A DNA stretch of 22,287 nucleotides, from the NCBI GenBank assembly GCA_902494085.1, contig CABURU010000014.1:1-22287 (forward strand), in the 5' to 3' direction. Positions within the stretch are counted from its first letter, which is position 1. Each line of letters starts with the position of its first letter. Source of the stretch: an uncultured Collinsella sp. (lineage in GTDB: Bacteria; Actinomycetota; Coriobacteriia; Coriobacteriales; Coriobacteriaceae). Made by a program: the position numbers and the translations under genes. The notes under the pieces are model-generated. The model had not been told where the DNA came from. It did no database searches and saw only the letters and a list, made by a program, of their open reading frames with translations. Positions 1-6,304 of this stretch are shown in pieces.

Positions 1-533
1 CCGGGAAGAATGGCGATTATGACATCCTCGGTCTTTCCGAGCTGACCGGAAGGGAACTCAAGGAGTTCTCGATTGCAGCCGATGTCCAACTGTTCGGATT
101 CGGGAAGGACTTGGATTTCTTCATCGGCAACGTGGACGATTTCAGGGCTGCGGTCCAACACGGCCGAAGTTTCGCCACCGAGGTCGCCAGGGACGGTGTG
201 ATTCTCTATGGAACGGTTGGAGGCGGCGAGAACAAGGATGAGAGGACACCGATGGAGTTCAGGCTTGCAAACGGAACCGCGATCACGGACGAGGACATTG
301 AGCGCGAGTGCGCGGAGTATGAATCCGGCTCTTGGGCGGGAACACTGACGGGCCTCCGCGTCGGCCGCCCCGGGCTTTCCGATGGGGAGGGCGGCGCCGA
401 CCTGTCCTTCAAGTGCCCGAAAACGGATGCCGCCCTCATCGAGAGGGCGGCCGCAGCGTGCGGGATGCAGAAGTCCGAGTTCCTGCGCTCGGCCGCAATC
501 GAGAAGGCCGAGAAAATCCTCAGGTCGGCATAG
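1..533 (+). CDS. Nucleotidyltransferase-like C-terminus fused to ribbon-helix-helix antitoxin-like domain (5' partial)
   Basis: The frame is open from the window edge, so the N-terminus and any GS...D nucleotidyltransferase active site lie outside. Visible residues begin GKNGDYDILGLSEL; the stretch ending ATEVARDGVILYG resembles the end of minimal nucleotidyltransferase domains, which commonly close with a 'reGvvLY' strand. Without a stop the frame continues into about 90 residues typical of small antitoxins: an acidic stretch (TDEDIERECAEYESG), a GRPGLSDGE linker, then a strand and two helices (SFKCPKTDAALIERAAA, GMQKSEFLRSAAIEKA) like a CopG/Arc RHH fold. An internal ATG at 252 has AGAGG at 241-245, so the RHH part could also be made alone as about 93 residues. 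The gene ends at a strong terminator. A toxin-antitoxin role is inference; the nucleotidyltransferase call rests on a short segment. Confidence 0.6.
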   Translation, partial: GKNGDYDILGLSELTGRELKEFSIAADVQLFGFGKDLDFFIGNVDDFRAAVQHGRSFATEVARDGVILYGTVGGGENKDERTPMEFRLANGTAITDEDIERECAEYESGSWAGTLTGLRVGRPGLSDGEGGADLSFKCPKTDAALIERAAAACGMQKSEFLRSAAIEKAEKILRSA

Positions 534-549
534 AACCCATTAGAACGAC

Positions 550-580
550 AAAGGGGGCGGAGAAAATCTCCGCCCCCTTT
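550..580. terminator. Bidirectional rho-independent terminator
   Basis: A perfect 14-bp inverted repeat (arms 550-563 and 567-580, loop AAA) has a GGGGGCGGAG core flanked by A-tracts on one side and T-tracts on the other. It lies between two convergent genes, with the upstream plus-strand stop at 531-533 and the recombinase stop at 583-585. It can therefore end transcription from both sides. Confidence 0.9.
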
Positions 581-582
581 AC

Positions 583-1170
583 TTACTTCCTCCTGACGCC
601 CACCAGACCGCGGCTTCGGAGAATGCGGTATAGCGTTGATTTTGAAATGCCCATGGCAGAGCAGATATCTGGAATTGGCGTTTCCCGAGCGAGGTAGAGT
701 TTCACGGCGGCATCGGCTTTGACATCGGCGATACGCGGGCGGCCTCTGCCGTTGCCGCCGTGGCTCCGCTTTATGGCGATGCCCTCCGCTTGGCGCTGCT
801 TGATCAAATCTCGTTCAAGTTCTGCGGTGCAAGCGTGAGTTCCCAAGACAAACCGACCGAATGCCGTGTCCAAGTCTACGGGCTGCTTCGGAGAGGTTAG
901 CTTGACCCCTAGGTTGCGGAACATCAGGTCATAGTTGAGCAGCTGTCTGGTCGACCTCGACAGCCGTTCCCAGCTTTCGACCACCACTTCATCACCGCGC
1001 TTCATTTTCTTGAACAACTTTTTTTGCTGTGCGCGGTCGCCCTCGCGAGCGCCGGTCTCCTTGTCTTTGTAGATGCGTTCGTAAGCAATGCCGGCGTTCA
1101 CCAACGCTTCGATTTGGCGGTCAAGTTTCTGGTCTTTCGTACTTACACGGGCATAACCGTATCGTGTCAT
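583..1170 (-). CDS. Serine recombinase, resolvase/invertase family
   Basis: This 195-residue protein is of the small resolvase/DNA-invertase class, which cuts and rejoins short DNA crossover sites through a phosphoserine intermediate. The catalytic domain starts YGYARVSTKDQ with nucleophile Ser10 and Arg8. The ERLSRSTRQLL segment (about 68-78) carries the second conserved arginine cluster, and AELERDLIKQRQAEG forms the long E-helix. A GRGRPR hinge leads to a C-terminal helix-turn-helix (PIPDICSAMGISKSTLYRILR) for site recognition, so it is full length. The start has AGGAGG about 7 nt upstream. It ends directly at the shared terminator. It could act on a mobile element or invert local DNA; no crossover site is identified with confidence. 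Its presence beside variable pilin genes is suggestive only. Confidence 0.92.
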   Translation of the reverse strand: MTRYGYARVSTKDQKLDRQIEALVNAGIAYERIYKDKETGAREGDRAQQKKLFKKMKRGDEVVVESWERLSRSTRQLLNYDLMFRNLGVKLTSPKQPVDLDTAFGRFVLGTHACTAELERDLIKQRQAEGIAIKRSHGGNGRGRPRIADVKADAAVKLYLARETPIPDICSAMGISKSTLYRILRSRGLVGVRRK

Positions 1171-1497
1171 TTTTCAGCCTCCTGCCTTGTCTTTTGATTT
1201 TCTCATGGGAATGCAAGAGGAGGTTTTGGCACTCGATTTGCATGGCATCGATGACTTGATTTCCGAGTGTCTGGCGGCATGCGTTTTGAGACCGGCAAGC
1301 TGATGCCGGCTCGAGGACAGCGGCCCGGCGCACCGGGCCGATCGATAGCGGTCTCAGGTTCACAGCGCAGCTTCTCAGGGCTCGCATATATAGGAAGATT
1401 TGATTGGCAATCGATTTTAATGAAGTCGGCAGCGCATGTCAGAGTTTTCAACAAATTTAACATGCCAACCTTTATATCCGCACGCGCGTAATTCAAC
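1171..1497. other. Intergenic region between recombinase and DUF1648 gene, with hairpins
   Basis: I see no convincing gene here. The only codable item is a 32-codon reading frame at 1205-1303 (plus strand, begins MGMQEEVLALDLHG), with no recognisable family. Two compact palindromes stand out: CCGGCA/TGCCGG with a 6-nt loop near 1291-1308, and a perfect 8-bp arm CGGCCCGG/CCGGGCCG with loop CGCA at 1321-1340. Neither is followed by a T-run, so they are not ordinary terminators. Lying upstream of the recombinase start, they could be its regulatory or recombination sites, which is inference. The right half (1380-1497) is AT-rich. Confidence 0.5.
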
Positions 1498-2124
1498 TCA
1501 TAAGGACCGGCTATCCCTTACCTGTGACACAATCTCAAACGCACAGAACAGAATCATCAGTCCAATCATCGCATAAGAGGCAGCCGAACTTTCAAGCACT
1601 ATTCCACAAAGAACAATCTCCGCGCCGCCAATAAGAACTGTTATCAGGCGCTCTGCCTTTTTGCTCTCGCCGCTCGCATAAAAAGGCGGCAAAGCGCACA
1701 AGATCACATATAGCCCGGGAAGGGAATACAGGATCGATAGTCCAAGCCCCCCATCAACCGCAGTGCTTTGCGTAAGAATCAACTGAACCCAAACGGCAAT
1801 TATCACTGAGCAGGTTGTCGATAAAAGAAGGATAGAAATATAGCACGCAACAAAGTCCCGTCGCATTCGAGCAGAGAAATCCGCGAACTCTCTTCGCCGC
1901 GTGGAAACAATAAGGTACACAGAAATTGCAATAGAACCAATCAGAGAAAACAGCGGAACAACCAGCAATTCAAGCTTATTACCCCATCGATCAACCACAC
2001 CCCCACTCCAATGAGCGGGAATTGTATCAGGGAGGGCTGACCAAGCCTCCCATAGAATCAGAAATGGAAGAATAGAGAGGATGAAAGATGATAACACTGC
2101 AGTAGTTTTTTTTGAGGCTCTCAT
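1498..2124 (-). CDS. DUF1648 (SdpI-like) membrane protein
   Basis: This is a 208-residue hydrophobic protein. After a first membrane helix (about residues 8-29) comes LPDTIPAHWSGGVVDRWGNK, the DUF1648 signature seen in SdpI-like immunity and sensor membrane proteins (usual form LPdxIPxHfn..G.pDrw). Several further hydrophobic segments follow, at about 52-72, 93-115, 130-148, 160-176 and 182-200, with a basic cytoplasmic loop RRREFADFSARMRRD between two of them. I chose the ATG at 2124 because AAGGAG lies about 11 nt upstream; a GTG at 2151 would add nine residues. Base composition is visibly more AT-rich than the housekeeping half, which suits horizontal acquisition. Family members include immunity proteins against self-made toxins, but no toxin gene is visible here, so the role is unknown. 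Confidence 0.8.
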   Translation of the reverse strand: MRASKKTTAVLSSFILSILPFLILWEAWSALPDTIPAHWSGGVVDRWGNKLELLVVPLFSLIGSIAISVYLIVSTRRREFADFSARMRRDFVACYISILLLSTTCSVIIAVWVQLILTQSTAVDGGLGLSILYSLPGLYVILCALPPFYASGESKKAERLITVLIGGAEIVLCGIVLESSAASYAMIGLMILFCAFEIVSQVRDSRSL

Positions 2125-2312
2125 CGATTCCGCATCTCCTTGCGCGCCCACATTCCACTCCGCCTTAAATCAAGTATACGTTTTGGAACGGGATGTCACT
2201 CCGAACGCCTTACCCTCTTAGTGTGAATGCCGCTGCGGCATTGTTGACTCATCCTTAGTAATCGCGTCTATCCTCTGCAGCATCAGCCAAAGCAATCCGA
2301 GAGGAGCCGCAC
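2125..2312 (+). promoter_or_regulatory. Leader region of pilin gene 1 with palindrome and ribosome binding site
   Basis: This gap separates the divergent DUF1648 and pilin genes. It contains the palindrome AATGCCGC-T-GCGGCATT (2226-2242), directly followed by TTGACT (2245-2250), a candidate -35; a matching -10 is not clear (TATCCT, 19 nt on, is weak). AGGAG at 2302-2306 sits 6 nt before ATG 2313. The last 45 bases resemble the leader of pilin gene 2 (both have TCTGCA, then CAATCC, then GGAG, then ATGCRTGCAGCGG), so leader and stalk appear to have been duplicated together. Confidence 0.45.
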
Positions 2313-3277
2313 ATGCGTGCAGCGGAAATTCCTTTCGGGGGGGGGTATCTCCCAGATTTACCCGCCGCCCGAAGGGGCAGTCGACAGTCGAGTACGTACT
2401 GATCATCGCGATCATCGTCCTGGTGGTGCTGATCGCGGGACCGTGGGTCTCGTCTGCGATCACAAACCAGTTCAACACGGTGGCGGGGACGTTCGGCAAC
2501 GGAATCTCAAAGGGGAGCTGGGAGTCGGGCGGCACGGGCGGCGGCAACGGGTCGTTGACCGACGCCGACATCGTGGACCCCGTTCACGGGATAGCGTTCG
2601 CCGTGTACTCGGAGGACGACCACAGCCTCATGTTCTACAAGCGCCGCGGGGTCCCCAGAGTCGGTGACATGCTCAACAGCCGCCGCGTGACGGCGGTGTA
2701 TACGGGGTTCGAAAATGGATACGCCACCGCGACCGTGGGAAACGACGGCAAGACGACTGCCCCCTGGTGGCCTAACAGAAATAATATCGTGGCCGTAAAG
2801 GCCATTGACGATGGCAAAGAAATCCACTCGTTGGCATTTTGCTTTCAGTACATGGAGAACTGCAAGAGCTTTGATCTGGCAAAGTTCGACATGTCGAACT
2901 GCACAAATCTGCAGCACGCATTCGCGTATTGCGGCAATGCGACTTCCTTCAGTATTTCAAGCTGGGATACGTCCTCGGTCGTCGAATTCGACTCGGCGCT
3001 CAAAAACCTTTACAAGGTCGAGGAGATTGACATCTCCGGATGGTCGACGCGGAAAGCCGGCGATTTACGTCTCCTTTTTTCCACCGACAGTTCGCTGAAA
3101 AGCGTGAAATTTGGACCAGGGTGGAAGACCTCAGATGTTATGGATATGCTCGGCATGTTTAGCTATTGCAAAAATCTAAACCTCGACTGTTCCGATTGGA
3201 ATGTCCCAACCTATGCCAATCATAGTGACTTCAATCACTGCGCCCCCGGCGTTATCCTCCCGAAGGCGTGGCAGTAG
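2313..3277 (+). CDS. Flp/Tad-type prepilin with BspA-like DUF285 repeats, phase-OFF at a G9 tract
   Basis: The stalk begins after a K-G cleavage site: G|QSTVEYVLIIAIIVLVV, the Flp prepilin pattern (Glu at +5, Tyr at +6, hydrophobic helix) cut by a TadV/FppA-like peptidase. After a Gly/Ser linker comes an ectodomain with repeated motifs such as FCFQYMENCKSFDLAKFDMS and LGMFSYCKNLNLDCSDWNV, the DUF285 surface-repeat type (usual form MF..C..L..LDLS.fdTS.V). As written no start reaches this frame. ATG 2313 (SD AGGAG 6 nt upstream) stops after 29 codons at 2400, and GTG 2317 runs into a third frame. Both are separated from the pilin frame by nine G (2337-2345). One added G gives a 321-residue protein from ATG 2313; one fewer gives a protein from GTG 2317. 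The frame then runs to the stop at 3275-3277. The likely role is a minor or tip pilin presenting an adhesin domain. Confidence 0.8.
2337..2345 (+). repeat. Homopolymeric G9 tract between pilin start codons and pilin frame
   Basis: Nine consecutive G residues lie about eight codons after ATG 2313. Such tracts gain or lose bases during replication and are classic phase-variation switches. The matching position in pilin gene 2 reads GGGGGGTGGG, i.e. the same tract interrupted by a T. Confidence 0.9.
2390..2487 (+). repeat. Pilin stalk repeat, copy 1
   Basis: This 98-bp segment runs from GAGTACGT (Glu-Tyr of the prepilin motif) to TTCAACACGGTGGCGGG. It aligns without gaps to 3499-3596. By eye 13 of 98 positions differ, and about ten of these are silent third-codon changes, which shows selection for the encoded stalk. 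Confidence 0.9.
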
Positions 3278-3426
3278 GTCTGAAGAAACAAAACGGCAAG
3301 CAGTTTATGTGGCGCGGGCACCCGTGCCGCCGTTGCCTCAGCGGCACGTTACGGGCTAGTCGGTTCGATTTAACGTACGCTCTGCATGCAATATCAATCC
3401 CCATGCGAAGGGAGTGTCGCATATGC
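3278..3426 (+). promoter_or_regulatory. Leader of pilin gene 2 with competing hairpins
   Basis: A perfect 7-bp stem GTGCCGC/GCGGCAC (3324-3330 and 3341-3347, 10-nt loop) overlaps an alternative GGCAC/GTGCC hairpin at 3317-3328, so two structures compete. No T-run follows. AAGGGAG at 3408-3414 is the ribosome binding site, 8 nt before ATG 3423 and 12 nt before ATG 3427. The 3' part matches the leader of pilin gene 1. The hairpins may mark the end of gene 1 or control gene 2; I cannot separate these. Confidence 0.4.
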
Positions 3427-3498
3427 ATGCAGCGGCAATTAACCTTCGGGGGGTGGGTATCTCCTAGGAATACCCGCCTCCGAGGCCAAGGAGCCATC

Positions 3499-3596
3499 GA
3501 GTACGTTCTGGTCATCGCGATTATCGTCCTGGTTGTGATGATAGCCGGCCCTTGGGTCTCGTCGGCAATCAAGAACCAGTTCAACACGGTGGCGGG
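3499..3596 (+). repeat. Pilin stalk repeat, copy 2
   Basis: This is the partner of the repeat at 2390-2487, with the same length and direct orientation. The spacing between copies is about 1.1 kb. Such direct repeats could recombine to delete or swap the intervening ectodomain. Confidence 0.9.
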
Positions 3597-3697
3597 AGTA
3601 TTGGTAAACGGGACAGCAGGTGGGACTTGGGAACCGAGCGGTTCCGGCAGCGGTAACGGCGCGGGTTCCGCGACCGTCCAGGCGGCGCTCGCCAAGG

Positions 3698-3719
3698 ACG
3701 CGAAGGACACGCGAAGGAC
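3698..3719 (+). repeat. Perfect 11-bp tandem duplication (ACGCGAAGGAC x2)
   Basis: Two adjacent identical 11-mers occupy 3698-3708 and 3709-3719. Because 11 is not a multiple of three, the second unit shifts the frame of pilin gene 2; a single unit restores it. Confidence 0.93.
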
Positions 3720-4176
3720 TGGACCCTCGGTGAGCAGAAGGCAGTTGCCGAGGACATCGCCGCCAAGGGCGAGGCGTCGCCCGCCTACGCCAAGGCGAAG
3801 GCCGCGATGGATGCCGGCACCGAGTTCTCGATGAAGCTCACCGATGGCAAGACGCTGACTTACCGCATTATCGGCATCAATCATGATGACCCTGCAGGCG
3901 GATCCGGCAAGGCGGGCCTCACGTTCCTCACCACCACGACGGGCATTTGGTCCCCCATGAACGCGATTGACACCAACGCCGGCGGTTGGGAGAAGTCTGA
4001 ACTCCGTCAGAAAATGAACTCCGGCAAGATCTGGAATCTGATGCCCTCCGATTTCCAGTCCAAGGTGAAGGCCGTCAAAAAGCTATCGAACAATGTCGGG
4101 GGCGGTGATGAGAACAAGAACGCCGCCGTGACGGCTACCTCGGACAAGCTGTTCCTGCTCAGCTACTCTGAGATCG

Positions 4177-4182
4177 CCCCCC
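4177..4182 (+). repeat. C6 tract at second frameshift of pilin gene 2
   Basis: Six consecutive C lie in the sequence encoding SEIAPTSYW. With five C the downstream frame (YWASYPWTSSEG...) joins the upstream frame; with six it does not. Confidence 0.8.
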
Positions 4183-4425
4183 ACCTCCTATTGGGCATCC
4201 TATCCCTGGACTTCCTCCGAGGGCACCCAGTACGAGGCCTTCAAAGGCAAGGTGACGGAGAACTATAATCCCAACTCTGCCATTGCCATTGGCAGCGGTT
4301 GGTGGGAGCGTTCGGTGTTTCCGAACGCCTCGAAGGGCTTCCTCCATGTCGACAGCAGCGGCAATCCGTCGGACAGCAACTCCGCGCCGGGCTGGTTTTG
4401 CGTCTCCCCCGCCTGGTGCTTCTAG

Positions 4426-4893
4426 CTTGTCTAGCGCAAAGCCCGCGTTACCCCGCGCGTGCTTTCTTTTGGCGACCGAACGAACGGCTTCAGGTTCATG
4501 GCACGGGTAGTCGGATTGAAGAGAAATGGGGTCATACAGCGGCTCTCAGAGCGCCTGCCGCACTCCCCCGCCATTACCCCTGCGGCATCCTCGTATGGAG
4601 CCCATCCTGGTTGACGTTTCGTTGCAACAGCCCACTTGTCCACCGATCAAGTGAACTACTGGAATAAATACAGCGACACACTTGTTCGATACAGTCGCTA
4701 TATCTGTGTAAATCGCCGCGATAAATACAGTCTGTACTCGGCTGTATACCAGCTACGCGTATGTAGATTCATATCGCGTTAATAAATCGGCTCAAGCGCG
4801 TGCAAAACGCGCAAGTAACCGCAAAAAGCCAATATCGCGCAGGTAGATTTTTGGCATCTTGTTGCTTAATCAAAATTAAGCAATTGCTTCAAC
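4426..4893. other. Non-coding boundary region between pilin genes and tRNA-Pro
   Basis: I see no credible gene here. Just after the pilin stop an imperfect hairpin (AAAGCCCGCG.../CGCGCGTGCTTT, about 4438-4464) followed by CTTTT may end pilin transcription. From about 4660 the DNA becomes AT-richer. The hexamer ATACAG occurs at 4668-4673, 4689-4694 and 4725-4730, with the inverse CTGTAT at 4742-4747, and TACAG-T-CTGTA (4726-4736) is a perfect palindrome. Further palindromes are GCGCGT/ACGCGC (4796-4812) and TTGCTTAAT/ATTAAGCAA (4862-4883, loop CAAA). They could be operators, recombinase sites or the end of an integrated element; the sequence alone does not decide. Confidence 0.45.
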
Positions 4894-4922
4894 AAAAAAG
4901 GTCAGGCACTAGGTGCCTGACC
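4894..4922 (-). terminator. Rho-independent terminator of tRNA-Pro
   Basis: On the minus strand, GGTCAGGCAC-CTA-GTGCCTGACC (perfect 10-bp stem) is followed by six T. It lies ten bases after the tRNA CCA end. Confidence 0.92.
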
Positions 4923-4932
4923 TGCAAACTTC

Positions 4933-5009
<77 letters not shown>

Positions 5010-5048
5010 AAGCTTTTGTTTGTTGCTCTGCTCTCGCTCGCAACAGGG

Positions 5049-5081
5049 AGTATATTAACCCGAAACTTTAGACTTGTGCAA
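5049..5081 (-). promoter_or_regulatory. Likely promoter of tRNA-Pro
   Basis: On the minus strand TTGCAC (rc 5076-5081) precedes TAATAT (rc 5052-5057) by 18 nt, with TATACT (5049-5054) overlapping as an alternative -10. The mature tRNA begins about 40 nt downstream. Confidence 0.55.
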
Positions 5082-5089
5082 GAACTTTT

Positions 5090-6301
5090 TTACAAATTTT
5101 GAAGCAAGTCCAAAATTGTATCTGCGAGCTGGGGTTTTGTTAGTACGGGAAGTTCTTGCGTACCCGTTGTGCTCACAATCCAGGCCTTGTTGGTGTCGGT
5201 CCCAAAGCCCGAATCGGTGCGTGAGACATCGTTGGCGATTATTACATCGCACCCCTTGCGGGCCAATTTGCGCTCTGCGTACTCGACAACGTTATCGGTC
5301 TCGGCCGCAAATCCGATCACGCATCGCTCGCCCTTCTGGCGCGAGAGCTCGGCCAAAATATCGACCGTCTCGACCAGTTCGATGCGATCCAGGCGCTCGT
5401 TAGCCTTTTTGAGCTTATGGTCGGCAGGGGCCGCCGGGGTATAGTCGGCGACGGCAGCCGCACAAATTGCCGCATCGGCCGTCTGGAAGGCGCTCAGTGC
5501 CGCCTGGAGCATCTCTGCGGCGGTTTGCACGCGCACGCACTCCACGCCGCGGGGAACATCGAGCGATGTCGGTCCCAACACGAGCGTGACTTCGGCACCG
5601 CGGCGTGCGGCCTCCCCCGCCAGGGCGATGCCCATCTTGCCCGAAGAGCGGTTGCCAATGAATCGCACCGGATCGATCGGCTCGTGCGTGGGGCCGGCGG
5701 TAATCACGATGCGCTTACCTGCCAGGTCCTGAGGCGCGGGGTTGAGCACCTCGCAGACAGCCTCGACGATGTCCTCGGGCTCGCTCATACGTCCGGTGTC
5801 CACGTCGCCGCAGGCAAGGTAGCCGCTGCCGGGTCCCACCACATGGACACCGCGCTCGCGCAGCGTGGACATGTTGGCCTGCGTCGCCGGCGCCTTCCAC
5901 ATGCCGTTGTTCATAGCGGGTGCGATCACGATGGGTCGCGGCGTCGCAAGCAACGTAGTGGAGATGAGGTCGTCGGCGATGCCGTTGGCCATCTTGGCGA
6001 TGATATTGGCCGTCGCGGGCGCCACGACCACCAGGTCGGGCTCCTGCGCCAGCGAAATGTGGTGGATGGGGTCGGAGGGATCGTCGAATAGGCCCACGGC
6101 AACGGGCTCGTTGGTGAGCGCACGGAAGGTGAGCGGGCCCACAAACTCGGTGGCATGCTCGCTCATAACGACCTTGACGCGCGCGCCACGCTTTTGCAGC
6201 AGGCGCACGATATTGCACGACTTATAGGCGGCGATCCCGCCGGTAATGCCCAGCAGGATCGTTTTTCCCTCAAGTTGCATTGAATTGTTGGATGCCGCCA
6301 T
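5090..6301 (-). CDS. coaBC: CoaBC: phosphopantothenoylcysteine decarboxylase / phosphopantothenate-cysteine ligase
   Basis: This bifunctional cytosolic enzyme of coenzyme A synthesis joins cysteine to 4'-phosphopantothenate and decarboxylates the product. At 403 residues it has the usual length. The flavoprotein CoaC half shows GITGGIAAYK, catalytic His81 in HISL, the PAMNNGMW substrate motif (Asn131) and SGYLACG with Cys164. The CoaB half starts near residue 195 with ITAGPTHEPID, then NRSSGKMG and the KLKK loop before IELVETVDIL. ATG 6301 has AAGGAAG 8 nt upstream; a second ATG at codon 8 has no clear SD. The start lies 3 nt after the stop of the upstream zinc-ribbon gene, indicating co-transcription. 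The tRNA-Pro gene follows about 80 nt downstream. Confidence 0.96.
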   Translation of the reverse strand: MAASNNSMQLEGKTILLGITGGIAAYKSCNIVRLLQKRGARVKVVMSEHATEFVGPLTFRALTNEPVAVGLFDDPSDPIHHISLAQEPDLVVVAPATANIIAKMANGIADDLISTTLLATPRPIVIAPAMNNGMWKAPATQANMSTLRERGVHVVGPGSGYLACGDVDTGRMSEPEDIVEAVCEVLNPAPQDLAGKRIVITAGPTHEPIDPVRFIGNRSSGKMGIALAGEAARRGAEVTLVLGPTSLDVPRGVECVRVQTAAEMLQAALSAFQTADAAICAAAVADYTPAAPADHKLKKANERLDRIELVETVDILAELSRQKGERCVIGFAAETDNVVEYAERKLARKGCDVIIANDVSRTDSGFGTDTNKAWIVSTTGTQELPVLTKPQLADTILDLLQNL

Positions 6302-6304
6302 CGT

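Larger units (their letters stand above)
3427..4425 (+). pseudogene. Flp/Tad-type prepilin with DUF6273-like domain, frameshifted twice at simple repeats
   Basis: ATG 3427 opens the stalk RGQGAIEYVLVIAIIVLVV, a Flp prepilin leader and helix almost identical to gene 1. After a Gly/Ser linker the frame breaks at a perfect 11-bp tandem duplication (3698-3719). Removing one unit restores AKDAKDWTLGEQKAVAEDIA and a domain with TYRIIGINHDD, GGWEKSELRQKMNSGKIW and DKLFLLSYSEI, which resembles DUF6273. A second break lies at six C (4177-4182). Removing one C gives YWASYPWTSSEG, GSGWWERSVFPN and a stop at 4423-4425. Subtracting these 12 bases leaves 987 nt, or 328 residues. All conserved blocks survive, so it is either a reversible phase-OFF allele or a very recent pseudogene. 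ATG 3423, better spaced to the SD, is in another frame and stops after 14 codons. Confidence 0.78.

Noticed and set aside
583..1170. Insertion-sequence transposase of the IS607 type
   Set aside because: The protein has an N-terminal catalytic domain and C-terminal HTH, the resolvase/invertase order, not the N-terminal HTH of IS607; no terminal repeats or TnpB gene are seen.
1203..1496. Minus-strand frame of 97 codons in the intergenic region
   Set aside because: Mixed composition, no SD, and it runs through the perfect hairpin at 1321-1340; judged non-coding.
2317..2667. Reading frame of 116 codons from GTG 2317 as a gene
   Set aside because: Its product is Arg/Gly-rich without family features; it is the out-of-phase reading from the second pilin start across the G9 tract.
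2423..3277. Pilin gene 1 starting at GTG 2423
   Set aside because: This codon lies inside the hydrophobic helix, has no SD, and would remove the prepilin cleavage site.
4299..4667. Plus-strand frame of 122 codons after pilin gene 2
   Set aside because: It overlaps the restored pilin 2 end in another frame and has no motifs.
4660..4890. CRISPR array
   Set aside because: The ATACAG repeats are only six bases, irregularly spaced and include an inverted copy; there are no regular spacers and no cas genes.
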